Of a DNA stretch of 64,000 bases, positions 17,077-28,115 are shown one piece after another (positions within the stretch are counted from its first letter, which is position 1; the number at the start of each line of letters is the position of its first letter). The DNA comes from CAWDPQ01 sp963804245 (GTDB lineage: Bacteria > Acidobacteriota > Vicinamibacteria > Vicinamibacterales > 2-12-FULL-66-21), in NCBI GenBank assembly GCA_963804245.1, contig CAWDPQ010000014.1, positions 62,001 through 126,000 on the forward strand, in the 5' to 3' direction. Made by a program: the position numbers and the translations under genes. The notes beneath the pieces were generated by a model, which was given only the letters and a program-made list of their open reading frames with translations, was not told the origin of the DNA and made no database searches.

Positions 17077-17985
17077 TCAGCGCGCAGCGGCGACAGCTTC
17101 GCGTGAGGCCGCCGTGCGTTTGCGCGTCATCAGCTTTGCCGGCTTTGCCGGAACCTTGTAGGTCAACACCACGCCGGCTCCTGGCAGCTCGGCCTTGGCC
17201 ATGCGCGCGCGTGGAATCATCTGCTGGAAGGCGAGGATCGCCGGGCGGATGGCCGCCACGGCCTGTGCGGCGGAGCACTCCGCGCTGAGCGCCTGTCGAA
17301 GGCGCTGCACCGCGCGGGCGTGCAACTGCGACACCCGCGATTCGTTGACGCCAATCGATGCGCCAATTTCCTTCATCGTGGCTTCGCCGTAGTAGTAGAG
17401 CCCGATGACCTTGCGCTCGCGTGGCGGTAACGAGGCAATCGCTGCGCGCACACGGTCGCGTATTTCGCGGTCCTCGTAGGCCTTGTCCGGCGCCGGAGGC
17501 TCGGACGGCACGAGTGCCGGCGGCAGCATGGCCCCGTCGACGTTCTCACCCGCGGACAGCGGCGAGGTGGATTCGATGGTGCTGATGCGGAGGATCGTGC
17601 GACCGAGCCGCGCTTCATCCGATCCCATGCGCGCCGCCAGGTCAGCCAGCGACGGTTCCGCGCCCAGCTCACGCCGCAGCTGCTCACGCGCCGCTTCCAG
17701 CTCCCGGCGCTGCCGGCGCACGCCGCGCGGCCAGGCGTCACGGCGCAGCGCGTCGATCATGGCGCCGCGCACGCGACGCTCGGCGAACGTTTCGAATTTG
17801 ATCCCGCGCGCTTCGTCGAAGCGACAGGCGGCGTCGATGAGTCCCAGCATGCCGTCCTGGACGAGATCGCTGAGCTCGATCGAGTGGGGCATCGATGCCG
17901 CGACGCGGCGGGCCAGCGACTCGACAAAGGGAAGACCGGCGGCGATTCGGTCACGTTGCCGCGCGGCAAGGGGTGCACGCTGCAT
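17077..17985 (-). CDS. FliA/WhiG-type RNA polymerase sigma factor
   Basis: 302 residues. Region 2 is LPFVESLARRVAASMPHSI, DLVQDGMLGLIDAACRFD, RGIKFETFAERRVRGAMID. Region 3 is ELGAEPSLADLAARMG. Region 4 has its HTH in TMKEIGASIGVNESRVSQL. These are the signatures of the sigma-28 group (motility or development). A C-terminal extension of about 65 residues, ending in a Lys/Arg-rich tail, follows region 4 and is unusual. No flagellar genes are in the window, so its regulon is unclear; its location between a hybrid kinase and an NtrC regulator suggests a signalling role. Confidence 0.9.
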   Translation of the reverse strand: MQRAPLAARQRDRIAAGLPFVESLARRVAASMPHSIELSDLVQDGMLGLIDAACRFDEARGIKFETFAERRVRGAMIDALRRDAWPRGVRRQRRELEAAREQLRRELGAEPSLADLAARMGSDEARLGRTILRISTIESTSPLSAGENVDGAMLPPALVPSEPPAPDKAYEDREIRDRVRAAIASLPPRERKVIGLYYYGEATMKEIGASIGVNESRVSQLHARAVQRLRQALSAECSAAQAVAAIRPAILAFQQMIPRARMAKAELPGAGVVLTYKVPAKPAKLMTRKRTAASREAVAAAR

Positions 17986-18265
17986 AGCTCGACTCTCCTG
18001 AGATGCCGAATTTGCTGTCTGCGAATCCCGCAGACGAGTCGTCGCTAGCGCAACTGTAATACCAGGTTTGTGAGCCGCTCACGCGGATGCGCTTACCGTG
18101 CGCTGAGCCTCGGCGTAAATTGCTGTGCATCCAACGTTTAATCTGTGCAGACGCCCACTAACTCATCCGTAATCGGACCATACGGAAGAGCATTTTTTGC
18201 CAAATTATTGACGATTTGACGCCTTGAGGTGTCGTAACGCTTGACCCGCGATCTTACAGAATTGT
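17986..18265. other. intergenic region with a 7-bp hairpin in the sigma-factor leader
   Basis: The 280-bp gap is upstream of the sigma gene and downstream of the small H-box gene. GTCTGCG (18017-18023) and CGCAGAC (18029-18035) form a hairpin with a five-base loop, about 32-50 bp upstream of the sigma start. This could be an operator or a leader stem. The 18190-18215 part is AT-rich (TTTTTTGCCAAATTATTG). No gene is seen. Confidence 0.45.
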
Positions 18266-18499
18266 CTATGACTGACGGGAACGTAATCGGATTTCGCGGG
18301 CGGTAGACATCGCGTCGAGGACGCTGGAAACCACTTGCGAGGCGCGGGCGCGCGTCGCATCGTCTTTGAGCTTGGCCTCGAGCAGCTCGGCATTGGCGAG
18401 GATAATGCCGAGCTGATTGTTGAGGCGGTGAAACAGCAGACCGAGATCCTGAGGCTCGTTCACGGACGTGCTCTGCATGGGATCGACGGCCCGCATCAT
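18266..18499 (-). CDS. small H-box (HisKA/DHp-like) protein
   Basis: 77 residues. The central segment LLFHRLNNQLGIILANAELL resembles the H-box of histidine kinases (HELNNPLxxIxxxxELL-like), with His at about residue 24, followed by a second predicted helix (RASQVVSSVLDAMSTAREI). No ATPase domain is present, so it would be a stand-alone dimerisation/phosphotransfer unit. ATG 18499 overlaps the stop of the HTH gene (ATGA), so the two are co-translated. A degenerate kinase fragment is the alternative. Confidence 0.6.
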   Translation of the reverse strand: MMRAVDPMQSTSVNEPQDLGLLFHRLNNQLGIILANAELLEAKLKDDATRARASQVVSSVLDAMSTAREIRLRSRQS

Positions 18500-18696
18500 G
18501 AGGCTTCTTTGCTGGTCAGCTCCGGCGTCCGCCCCGGCTCGCGCCAGAGCGTGTCGACGAAGATCCTCACCGAGCCGCCCGCCGTGCGGACGTACTCGAC
18601 TTTGCCGCTCGCGATCCAGTTGTAGATCGTGCGACGGCTTACGCCGACCAGCTCGCAGGCCTTCATGATCGAGATCGTCTTACGTTCAATCATCAT
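18496..18696 (-). CDS. excisionase/MerR-like helix-turn-helix protein
   Basis: The 66-residue protein has a helix-turn-helix of the excisionase/BldC kind: ISIMKACELVGVSRRTIYNW, followed by a wing VEYVRTAGGSVRIFVDTL. ATG 18696 is chosen because GGAAAGG lies about 6 nt upstream; a GTG at 18711 is also in frame. It overlaps the H-box gene by 4 bp and is divergent from the NtrC-type regulator 142 bp away. It is likely a DNA-binding partner in this signalling cluster rather than a phage excisionase, as no integrase is near. Confidence 0.8.
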   Translation of the reverse strand: MMIERKTISIMKACELVGVSRRTIYNWIASGKVEYVRTAGGSVRIFVDTLWREPGRTPELTSKEAS

Positions 18697-18838
18697 GAGC
18701 AACCTTTCCACGTTCGGTTTGATCTATCGGAGCGGGGGCGGGACCGCTGTCAGTACCCATGCCAAGCAGGGCGCCCCAACCGCGCGCTGAATTGACCGGC
18801 TGGAGTCGGGGTGTCAGAATACCGGCCGCACGGCGTAA

Positions 18839-20272
<1,434 letters not shown>

Positions 20273-20275
20273 CGC

Positions 20276-20947
20276 ATGCCGCCCCGTTTTACGTACTGGA
20301 CGATTCTCTTGGAAGGGAAGCCGACCGCCTTCCGGGCGCGCACGAGCGAAGAGCTGATGCCGACGCTTAGGCAGCTGCAGGTCCGTCATCCGGAAGCGGT
20401 GATGCTGTGGTTTGCGCGCGGCCGGCTGTGGAGCTCACCGGAGGAAGAGCGCGCCGCGGCGCAGGCCCGGCGTACCGAGCGCGAACGACGGCGGCCCGAC
20501 TGGCGGCCCGGAGGCGAGCACCGCGATCCCCGCGATCGCTTCAAGGTACCTCGGGATGAAAAGCGTCGGCGATTTGCCGCGAAGCTTCGGCACGATCGAG
20601 ATACGGGACCGCCGCCGGAGCCGACGAAGGACAAGGCCGGCGGACCTTACGGTCGGCGCCCGCCTTCCGGCGGACGCAGCCCCACTACGGGTGGACGGGT
20701 CCCTTCAGGCGGGCGCAGCCCCACGACAGGCGGGCGCAGCCCCACGACAGGCGGGCGCGGCCCCACGACAGGCGGACGCGGTCCCACGACAGGCGGACGG
20801 GGCCCCGCGGGCGAGCGCAGTGGTCCCGGCGGAAGGCGAGGGCAGCCGCCCTCGGGCAGTCGTGGCGGCACGCCCGGCTGGAATAGAGACAGGGGTGGAC
20901 GCGGCCGCGGTACCGGCGGCGGACGCGGCGGGCGCGGCGGCAAATGA
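20276..20947 (+). CDS. hypothetical protein with RGG-rich repeat tail
   Basis: The 223-residue family is not recognised. The N-terminal about 60 residues (TYWTILLEGKPTAFRARTSEE) look like a small folded domain, with WFARGRLW near residue 45. A charged Arg/Glu/Asp-rich middle follows, then a C-terminal low-complexity tail with seven-residue repeats such as GGRSPTT, ending GGRGRGTGGGRGGRGGK. RGG-rich tails commonly bind RNA and can drive condensation, so an RNA-binding role is a guess. It overlaps the Dabb gene by ATGA (20944-20947), indicating coupled translation. Confidence 0.65.
   Translation: MPPRFTYWTILLEGKPTAFRARTSEELMPTLRQLQVRHPEAVMLWFARGRLWSSPEEERAAAQARRTERERRRPDWRPGGEHRDPRDRFKVPRDEKRRRFAAKLRHDRDTGPPPEPTKDKAGGPYGRRPPSGGRSPTTGGRVPSGGRSPTTGGRSPTTGGRGPTTGGRGPTTGGRGPAGERSGPGGRRGQPPSGSRGGTPGWNRDRGGRGRGTGGGRGGRGGK
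20662..20812 (+). repeat. 21-bp in-frame tandem repeat array
   Basis: About seven copies of a 21-bp unit (GGCGGGCGCAGCCCCACGAC and variants) encode GGRSPTT-like heptads. The unit is a multiple of three, so copy-number change keeps the frame. It is likely to vary between strains. Confidence 0.85.
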
Positions 20948-21294
20948 TCGCCCACGTCATCCTCTTCCAGCCTCGCCCGGACCTCACCGAAGACGAGCGC
21001 TACTCGCTGTTGGCTGCGCTCGAGACTGCCGCACGCGAAGCTCCGTCCGTACGCTCGTGCCGCATCGGCCGGCGCGTCAAACACGGGCTCCCCGGCTATG
21101 AGCAGGTGATGCCGGAGTTCGATTTCGCCGCCGTTATCGAGTTCGACGATGTGGACGGCCTGCGATCGTATCTGCAACACCCTGCGCACGAGGCCGTCGG
21201 CAAGCACTTTTCCGCATCAGCCTCGGCTGCGCTGGCGTACGACTATGAAATGTGGAATCTGGCTGACGCGCCCAAACTTGTGAGCCTGAACTAA
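20944..21294 (+). CDS. Dabb (stress-responsive alpha/beta barrel) protein
   Basis: A 116-residue dimeric ferredoxin-like fold protein: MIAHVILFQPRPDLTEDE start, central FDFAAVIEFDDVDGLRSYL and the HPAHEAVGKHF motif typical of Dabb proteins. The biochemical role of the family is mostly unknown in bacteria. It is translationally coupled to the RGG-rich gene and ends overlapping the stop of convergent dusB by 4 bp. Confidence 0.88.
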   Translation: MIAHVILFQPRPDLTEDERYSLLAALETAAREAPSVRSCRIGRRVKHGLPGYEQVMPEFDFAAVIEFDDVDGLRSYLQHPAHEAVGKHFSASASAALAYDYEMWNLADAPKLVSLN

Positions 21295-22340
21295 CGACTG
21301 ACGGCTTCGGCCGAGAAGAACTCCTCTATCACCATCCTCAGCTGCGCGATCGAGTCTGCCGCGTTGATCGCCACCCGAAGCTGCGAACCTCCGTCCAGCC
21401 CCTTGGTGAACCATGAGTTCAGCGCTCGCAGCTTGTTGATGACCCACCGGTCGTGACCGCGCGCGGGCGCATGCGCCGCAGCAGACGGCTGGCCGGGAGC
21501 GACGTGTCGGAATCCCTTGGATTCGTTGAGCCGTTCGGTGAGCAACAAGTCGATGTACTCGAGGAGGAACCTGGCCCGGTCGGCTGCGGTCACGGAGCGC
21601 GGCGTAGAGCCGGATACGAGGGCCGCCGCCTGTTCGAAGATCCACGGATTGCGAAGTGCGCCGCGGCCAACGAGGACGCCGGCAACGCCGGTGTGCCGCA
21701 TCCGCTCGACGACCTGACTGGCTTCGATACAGTCGCCGCTGCCGAGCACCGGAATGTTGACGACCGACGCGACACGACCGATCAGTTCCCAATCGGAGCT
21801 TCCGGAGTACGACTGCGCCGCTGTTCGTCCGTGTACGGCAACCGCCGCCGCACCCACGTCTTGCACACGCTGCGCAAGCTCGGGGGCGTTGATGGCGTCG
21901 TGATCCCAGCCGGCGCGCATCTTCACGGTTACGGGGATCTTCACGGCGCGCGCGATCGATCGGACGACGCTTGCCGCGTGCGCCGGTTCGCGCATCAGGC
22001 TGCATCCGGCGTTGTGCTTGGAGATTTTCGGGACAGGACAGCCCATATTCACGTCGACGATATCCGCCCCCATGCCCTCGACGATCTGAGCGGCGGCCGC
22101 CATTTTCTCCGGATCGCCGCCGAAAATCTGGATGGAGACCGGCCGCTCTTCCTCGGTGTACTCGGCGTATTCCAGCGTGCGATCGATCCCGCGAACGAGG
22201 CCCTCGGAGCTCACCATCTCGGTGACGACGAGCCCGCATCCGCCGTGACGCTTGACCAGACGGCGGAATGCGCTGTCGGTCATGCCGGCCATCGGTGCCA
22301 TCACGACTGGCGTGGTCAGATCAACGCTGCCGATTTTCAA
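21291..22340 (-). CDS. dusB: tRNA-dihydrouridine synthase (DusB)
   Basis: A 349-residue flavoprotein reducing uridines in the tRNA D-loop. TIM-barrel start PVVMAPMAGMTDSAFRRL, active-site Cys101 in NMGCPVPKISKHNAG, and FMN/tRNA contacts around TVKMRAGW and GSGDC are standard. Length is slightly above the usual 320-340, owing to a His/Ala-rich insertion near residue 285. The gene starts overlapping the stop of the NusG-like gene (22337-22340). Confidence 0.93.
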   Translation of the reverse strand: MKIGSVDLTTPVVMAPMAGMTDSAFRRLVKRHGGCGLVVTEMVSSEGLVRGIDRTLEYAEYTEEERPVSIQIFGGDPEKMAAAAQIVEGMGADIVDVNMGCPVPKISKHNAGCSLMREPAHAASVVRSIARAVKIPVTVKMRAGWDHDAINAPELAQRVQDVGAAAVAVHGRTAAQSYSGSSDWELIGRVASVVNIPVLGSGDCIEASQVVERMRHTGVAGVLVGRGALRNPWIFEQAAALVSGSTPRSVTAADRARFLLEYIDLLLTERLNESKGFRHVAPGQPSAAAHAPARGHDRWVINKLRALNSWFTKGLDGGSQLRVAINAADSIAQLRMVIEEFFSAEAVSR

Positions 22341-22831
22341 TAGGCCCTCACGTCAGCCGCATCCACTTCGACGCTCACCGCCTGCCCGATCAGATCCACA
22401 GCCAGCACCAGGCGCGCGTGTGCACCCTTGCGCAGCAGCCGGCCGACGACTCCCTTCAAGGGACCGTGGGAGACTTCGACCATCGACCCCTCGGAGATGA
22501 ACGGGCAGGGATCGTATTGCAGCTCGCTCGTCACCAGCCGGCGGATCCCGTCGATCTCGAAGTCCGGTATCGCCGCGATGTCCCCGTCGACGGACACGAT
22601 GCTGACGACGCCGGCACATTTGAGGATCGACAGCCGCTGAGTCGGCTCGAAGCGCGCGAAGCAGTATCCGGGAAAGAGCGGCCAGTCGACGCGTTTGCGG
22701 CGGTCCTTCCAGCGGCTCCATCGCGTGACCGTCGGCAGAAAGGCCTCGATCCCCTTCTGTTCGATCTGACCGCGAACCACCTGCTCGTGGCGCGATCTCG
22801 TCCACACGGCGTACCACGCGGGTGCACTCAT
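22337..22831 (-). CDS. NusG-like specialised transcription antiterminator (UpxY/RfaH type)
   Basis: 164 residues with an NGN domain (WYAVWTRSRHEQVVRGQIEQ, LFPGYCFARF) and a C-terminal KOW domain (EGSMVEVSHGPLKGVVGRL). Core NusG is usually found in the secE-rplK cluster, so this is probably a paralogue devoted to long polysaccharide or secondary operons, as are UpxY, LoaP and RfaH. A Wzt/Wzm polysaccharide exporter lies 6 kb downstream on the same strand. It overlaps the dusB start by 4 bp. Confidence 0.86.
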   Translation of the reverse strand: MSAPAWYAVWTRSRHEQVVRGQIEQKGIEAFLPTVTRWSRWKDRRKRVDWPLFPGYCFARFEPTQRLSILKCAGVVSIVSVDGDIAAIPDFEIDGIRRLVTSELQYDPCPFISEGSMVEVSHGPLKGVVGRLLRKGAHARLVLAVDLIGQAVSVEVDAADVRAY

Positions 22832-22853
22832 CGTTCCGCGTTGGCCGGAGTAC

Positions 22854-23925
22854 TTAGCCGGCGGTCGGCGCCGCCTGAGCCAGCTGCTGTTCGTAAGCCT
22901 TCTGCAGCTCTGCGTTCTTCCATTCGATGATGGCCTGGCTGCGAATGCGCGACAGGAATTTGCGAATCTCCTGCTGCCGCCGTTCTCCGTGAACGCGCTC
23001 GGCCACGAGATCGCGCACGCTGTCGAACTGCTGCACGGCCGAGGCCTTCAACGTTTCGAGCTTCAGGATGTGGTAGCCACGCTGCACGCGCATCGGTTGG
23101 GTGATGTCCCCAGGTTTCATGCCCTGCAGCGTCTTCTGGAGGCTTTCCGAGATCTCCGAAACGGCAATGGGACCGATCAGACCACCGTTGGCCTTCGACG
23201 CCGAGGCGGAGACTTCCGCGGCCACCTTCGCAAAGTCCTCACCGGCGGACAGCCTCGCCCGCACCTCCGCCGCTCGCTTCGCCGCCTCATCGTCGCTGGA
23301 GACGTTGACGCCAGCCTGTCCGTCTTTTGTGGTCGTGGGCACTTCAATCAGGATTTCCCGCAGCGTCACGGACGACGGCTCGGTGAATTCGCGCTGATGG
23401 TTCAGATAGTACCTGTCGTGCTTCCTCTTCTGTGATTGTCAGCTTCGAACCCACTTCGTCCTGCTGCACGCGCTGAATGAGCATCTGCCGTTCGACGTTC
23501 TTCCGAAGATCGTCGACGCTCATACCCTCTTGTTTCAACGCGGCCATGAACTTCTGGTCGTCCAGGAGGTTCTGTTCCTTGCGGAGCGCCGTCAGCCACT
23601 CCTTGAACTGCTGATCGGACAGCTTGTAGCCGCGCTCCTTCCCGAGCTGAATGAGCAGGAGCTCGTCGACGGCTTCGACGATCAGTCGAGGCGTCACCTC
23701 GGCGAGGGCTTTCTTCAGCTGCTCGTCGTTCTTCAGCGAATCGGGAGCGATGTCCTGGTTCAGTCGTGCTCGCAGCGCCGCGATCTGACGCTGCTCCAGA
23801 TCGGTCTTGGTGAGGATGTCGCCGTTCACCTTCACCAGCACCTGCTCGATGATCTCAGCTCGAACCGGGATTACGAGCGCTGCGACGAGCCCCAAACCGG
23901 CCGCGACGTTGAATTTCCGTCTCAT
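22854..23925 (-). CDS. SurA-like periplasmic peptidyl-prolyl isomerase (apparent frameshift)
   Basis: A signal peptide (FNVAAGLGLVAALVIPVRA), a SurA N-terminal chaperone domain (IIEQVLVKVNGDILTKTDLEQ) and a parvulin-type rotamase domain (GEDFAKVAAEVS, NGGLIGPIAVSEI, VQRGYHILKLE) indicate an outer-membrane-protein chaperone. One extra base at 23412-23413, next to GTAC, breaks the frame. Removing it gives EARQYYLNHQREFTEPSSVT and 356 residues. ATG 23925 is preferred over GTG 23934 because AGGTGA is spaced 7 nt from it. It lies directly downstream of mfd (gap about 30 bp). Confidence 0.85.
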
Positions 23926-23957
23926 TTGGTTCACCTAACTTACTGGATGAGAATATG

Positions 23958-26900
23958 TTAGCCGATCGACCCGCCGGAGCTCAATTCGAGCAGCAATCCC
24001 CCAACCCGGGCAAAGATGCCGTCCTCCGCGCGCGGGTCTTCCTTGGCCGGCCGCATGATTTCCTCGCGGCTGAACCCTGGAGCCACCTCGCCGGCCCGCG
24101 CCCGCGTCGTCCACCAGGAACCGGTGGCGGCGCTGTCCACGCGTTGCGCGCGGCGCGTCGCCCACTTGTCCCTCGCCCCGCCCGCCGGACCGGCGGCTGG
24201 GCGCTCGTGAGGCTTCCGGCTGGCCGGGGCGCGGAGATCGAGCTTGAGAGTCGCCGGCGGGTGCAGCGCCACATCGCCCCGTGACTGGACCACTTTGAAC
24301 AGCCAGGTCGGATCGAGCTGCGCGTCGGGCCTGAATTTTAGGACGACCAGCTGGCCCTCCCGGTCGACGGACTCGACGCGCAGGCGGTCGGCGAGGAGCC
24401 GGATCGACGCATATTCGGCGAGATTCAGCACGGACACCGGCGGCGCGCCATATCGGTCGCGCACTTCGTCCATCATCTTATCCAGTTCCGGCGCAGTCCG
24501 GACCGCCGCCATTCGCCGGTATACCGTCAGACGCTGGTTCATGTCCGGAATGTAGGACTCGTCTACTCGGAGATCGACGCGCAAATTGACGTTGGCGCGG
24601 AGCTCGTCTTCGATTTCCTCCCCTTTGAGCTCTTTCATCGTCTGTTCGAGGAGCTTCATATACATGTCGAAGCCCACCGCCTCGATGTGGCCGCTCTGCT
24701 CACCGCCGAGCAGGTTGCCGGCGCCGCGAATTTCCAGATCCAGTGCGGCGACGCGGAATCCACTGCCGAGGTCGCTGAACTCTCTGATCGCAGCGAGCCG
24801 CTTCTTGGCGACCGGGGACAGCGAGTCCTCTGGCGGAATCAAAAGATAGGCATACGCCCGGCGATCGGATCGTCCCACCCGGCCTCGCAGCTGATAGAGC
24901 TGTGAAAGCCCATAGCGATCGGCGCGGTTCACGATGATCGTGTTCGCGTTGGAAATGTCGAGACCGTTCTCGATGATGGTCGTCGCCAGGAGCACGTCGT
25001 ACTTGTGGGCAACGAAATCGACCATGACCCGCTCGAGCGCTTCCTCGCTCATCTGGCCGTGAGCGACGGCGATTCTTGCCTCGGGAACGAGGCGCGTCAG
25101 CAGGTTGCCCAGCGAGTAGATCGACTCGACGCGATTGTGCACGAAATAGATCTGCCCGCCGCGCTCGATTTCCGTCCGTATTGCGCGCGTGATGACCGGC
25201 TGATCGAACTTGACGACGTTTGTTTGAATCGAGAGGCGATCCTTGGGCGGTGTCTCGATGATGGACATGTCGCGGATCCCGGCGAGCGACATGTTCAGCG
25301 TTCGCGGAATCGGCGTGGCCGTCATCGTCAGCACGTCGACGCGCTTGCGAATCTGCTTGATGCGCTCTTTGTGCGCGACGCCGAACCGCTGCTCCTCGTC
25401 CACGACCAGCAGGCCGAGATCGCGGAACTGCACGTCTTTCGACAGCAGGCGGTGCGTTCCGACGATGATCTCGATCTTGCCGGCCTGCAGGTCGTCGACG
25501 ATCTGCTTCTGTTCCGCCTTCGAGCGGAAGCGGCTGACCATGTCGATGCGCACCGGGAACGCGGCAAAGCGATCGCGCAACGTCTTCAGGTGCTGGAATG
25601 CGAGGACGGTCGTCGGCGCGAGAAACGCGACCTGCTTGCCGTCCATCACGGCCTTGAACGCCGCCCGCATCGCCACTTCCGTCTTCCCGTAGCCGACGTC
25701 GCCGCAGAGCAGGCGATCCATCGACACCGACGTTTCCATGTCGCCTTTGATATCCGCGATCGCCGTCTGCTGATCCGGCGTGAGCTCCCACTCGAACGCG
25801 TCCTCGAACTCCTGCTGCCAGTGCGAGTCGGGACTGAAGGCATGCCCCTGTATCGCCTTGCGCGCCGCGTAGAGCTTCAACAGCTCCTCCGCCATGTCGC
25901 GCATGGCTTTCTTGACGCGCGTCTTCGCCTTTTCCCAGGTCGTGCCGCCGAGCTTGTCGAGCGACGGGCGGGCGGCACCTGAGTACTTCTGAACGAGGTC
26001 CAACCGCTCCACCGGGACGAAAAGCTTGTCCTCGCCCGCGTAGTGGAGCTCCATGAACTCCTGTGTCTCGAAGCCGACTTCGATCCGCTTCAGACGCGAC
26101 GAATACGCCGATGCCGTGATCGACGTGGACAACCAGGTCACCCGTCTTCAGATCGCGGAAATCGGAGAGAAACGTCCGGGTCGCCGAGCGCCGCCGCTCG
26201 TAGACCTTCCGCTCTTCCTCGAAAACGTCGGTCTCGGCCCAGATCTGCAGCGATGCGTCCGGGAGGCGGAAGCCGCGGGACAGGTGGCCGGTTCCCACCA
26301 GGACCGAAGCCGTATGAGCGTCCTCGGCACGCTCGATGGGGACGGCAAAGACCTCGTAGTCGGCGAGGAGCTCGATCGTGCGCTCGGCCCGTCCGGCGGA
26401 GTGTGCGATGAAGACGGTCGTGTCGCCGCGCTCGCGGCTGCGACGAATCTCGGCAACCCAGTCGGGATAGCCGTCCACCGAACTCGAGGGCCGGCTGGCT
26501 GGCAATGTGGGCGGATGGCCCTGTCTCGCCGCCGATTTCGAGCGTCTCGAGCGCGGTGGCGCCGATCAGCCACTCGTCGACGTCGTTCCAACCGATGACG
26601 AGCCGATCCGGCTGCACCGCGGGAACCCCTTTGGCGATCGCCTCGTCGTAGCTCGCCTGGATTTGCTGAGCGAGCTTGAGGCCGTGCGTCCGAACTTCGT
26701 CCGGTTCGGACACGAAAACGGCGGGACGCGCTGCCGAACGGAAGTAGTCGATGACCGTCGCGCCACGATCCGGCTCCTCTGCGCCGGGAACCAGTTCCTG
26801 CAGGGGAACGATCGCTGCGCGATCGAGGGCGCCCGTCGAACGCTGCGTCGCGGGGTCGTACGCGCGAATGGATTCGATGTTGTCGCCGATGAACTCCAGA

Positions 26901-27505
26901 CGAAGTGGCTGCTCGGCGCCGGCGGGGTAGAAGTCCACGACACCACCGCGTACGCAGAATTCTCCGGACTCGTCGACGGGATCCTGCCTGGTGTAGCCTG
27001 CCGCCGCGAGAACATCGGCCAGATCGACGGGTGAAATCTCGTCGCCGGGCGCGAGCATGCGTGCTACCGCCGCCAGTCGACCGGGAGCACTGACTCGTGG
27101 GAGCAGAGCCGCCGCTGATGCGACGATGAGCTTGGCACTGCCGGAGGCCAGCGCGTGAAGCGCCCGGGCGCGCGCGGATGCGATTTCAAAGTGCGGAGCG
27201 AGCCCGCGGTAGGGGTCGACCTCGTGCGACGGCAGCGGCAGAACCGATCGCTCGACCTCGAGATCGCCGAGGCCCTCGAGCGCCGCCAGAAAGAAACGCG
27301 CATCGGACGTCATGCTCTCGACGTCCGCGTCTGTGGGCACTACGACCACCGTCGGAGCCTTCGACGCCGACGCCGCTGCGAACATGGCCTTTGCCGGCGC
27401 CGTCAGGCCGGTGACCCGACCGGCCGACACACCCATCCCGAGCCGGCCGGCGGCTGTCTTCAGGATGGCCCGCAGCGTGAGTGAACTGGATGTGTAGGTG
27501 GTCAA
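23958..27505 (-). CDS. mfd: transcription-repair coupling factor Mfd (two apparent frameshifts)
   Basis: Mfd removes stalled RNA polymerase and recruits UvrA. The N-terminal UvrB-like region (SHEVDPYRGLAPHFEI, CVRGGVVDFYPAG), RNA polymerase-interacting domain (KTGDLVVHVDHGIGVF), helicase motifs (CGDVGYGKTEVAMRAAF, VVDEEQRFGV, TMTATPIPRTL, IIENGLDISNANT, QLRGRVGRS) and C-terminal TRCF domain are all present. Extra bases at 26478-26479 and about 26094-26099 split the ORF into three. Removing one base at each gives 1181 residues, normal for Mfd. The C-terminal about 110 residues are Arg/Pro/Ala-rich and atypical. The start is TTG 27505. Confidence 0.92.
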
Positions 27506-27620
27506 GGTCGAGAATCTGGCCAGTGCTGCAACTGATTATTGTAGCGCGACCTGCCGCCGCCGACGACGTCAGGTCGGCAGGCGCATGAGCTCGGTTGTCG
27601 ATGGGTTCAGCGCTGAGACC

Positions 27621-28115
27621 TTACCGCGCGGCTCGTTTGATGCGCTCGACCAGCGCCGTGGTCGAGTAGCCGGCCTCGACCGGCATCCTCACGACTCGAC
27701 CTCCGCGCGCTTCGACCGTGTCGCGGCCGACGATCTGATCCGCCGGCCAGTCCGCACCCTTCACGAGAACGTCGGGCTGGCAGGCGCGAACGATCTCAGC
27801 CGGCGTGTCCTCGTCGAAGATCACGACCGCATCGACGCATTCGAGCGCCGCCACGACCTCTGCGCGTTCGGACTCCGGATTAATCGGCCGTTCGGGTCCC
27901 TTGTTGCGTCGCACGGACGCGTCGGAGTTCAGTCCGACAATGAGCATGTCGCCAAGGGCACGCGCCTGTTGGAGGTAGCGCAGGTGGCCCGGGTGGAGCA
28001 AATCGAACACGCCGTTGGTGAAGACCACGACAGCGCCCGCCGCCCGGCGACAGTCGATCAACGATCTCGCGTCCTGGCGCGACAGAACGCGCGAGGCGTC
28101 GCCTTCCAGCCTCAC
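27621..28115 (-). CDS. rfaE2: D-glycero-beta-D-manno-heptose 1-phosphate adenylyltransferase
   Basis: 164 residues forming the cytidylyltransferase-fold half of HldE: VVFTNGVFDLLHPGHLRYL (HxGH nucleotide-binding motif), LIVGLNSDASVRRNKG, and a KGADW segment near the C-terminus. It makes ADP-heptose for lipopolysaccharide inner core. The kinase half (RfaE1) is not fused here. GTG 28115 overlaps the stop of the Wzt-type gene (GTGA), so it is part of the polysaccharide operon. Confidence 0.93.
   Translation of the reverse strand: MRLEGDASRVLSRQDARSLIDCRRAAGAVVVFTNGVFDLLHPGHLRYLQQARALGDMLIVGLNSDASVRRNKGPERPINPESERAEVVAALECVDAVVIFDEDTPAEIVRACQPDVLVKGADWPADQIVGRDTVEARGGRVVRMPVEAGYSTTALVERIKRAAR

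Noticed and set aside
18496..18696. Excisionase of an integrated element
   Set aside because: No integrase, attachment-site duplication or phage gene is near; BldC-like regulators share the same fold.
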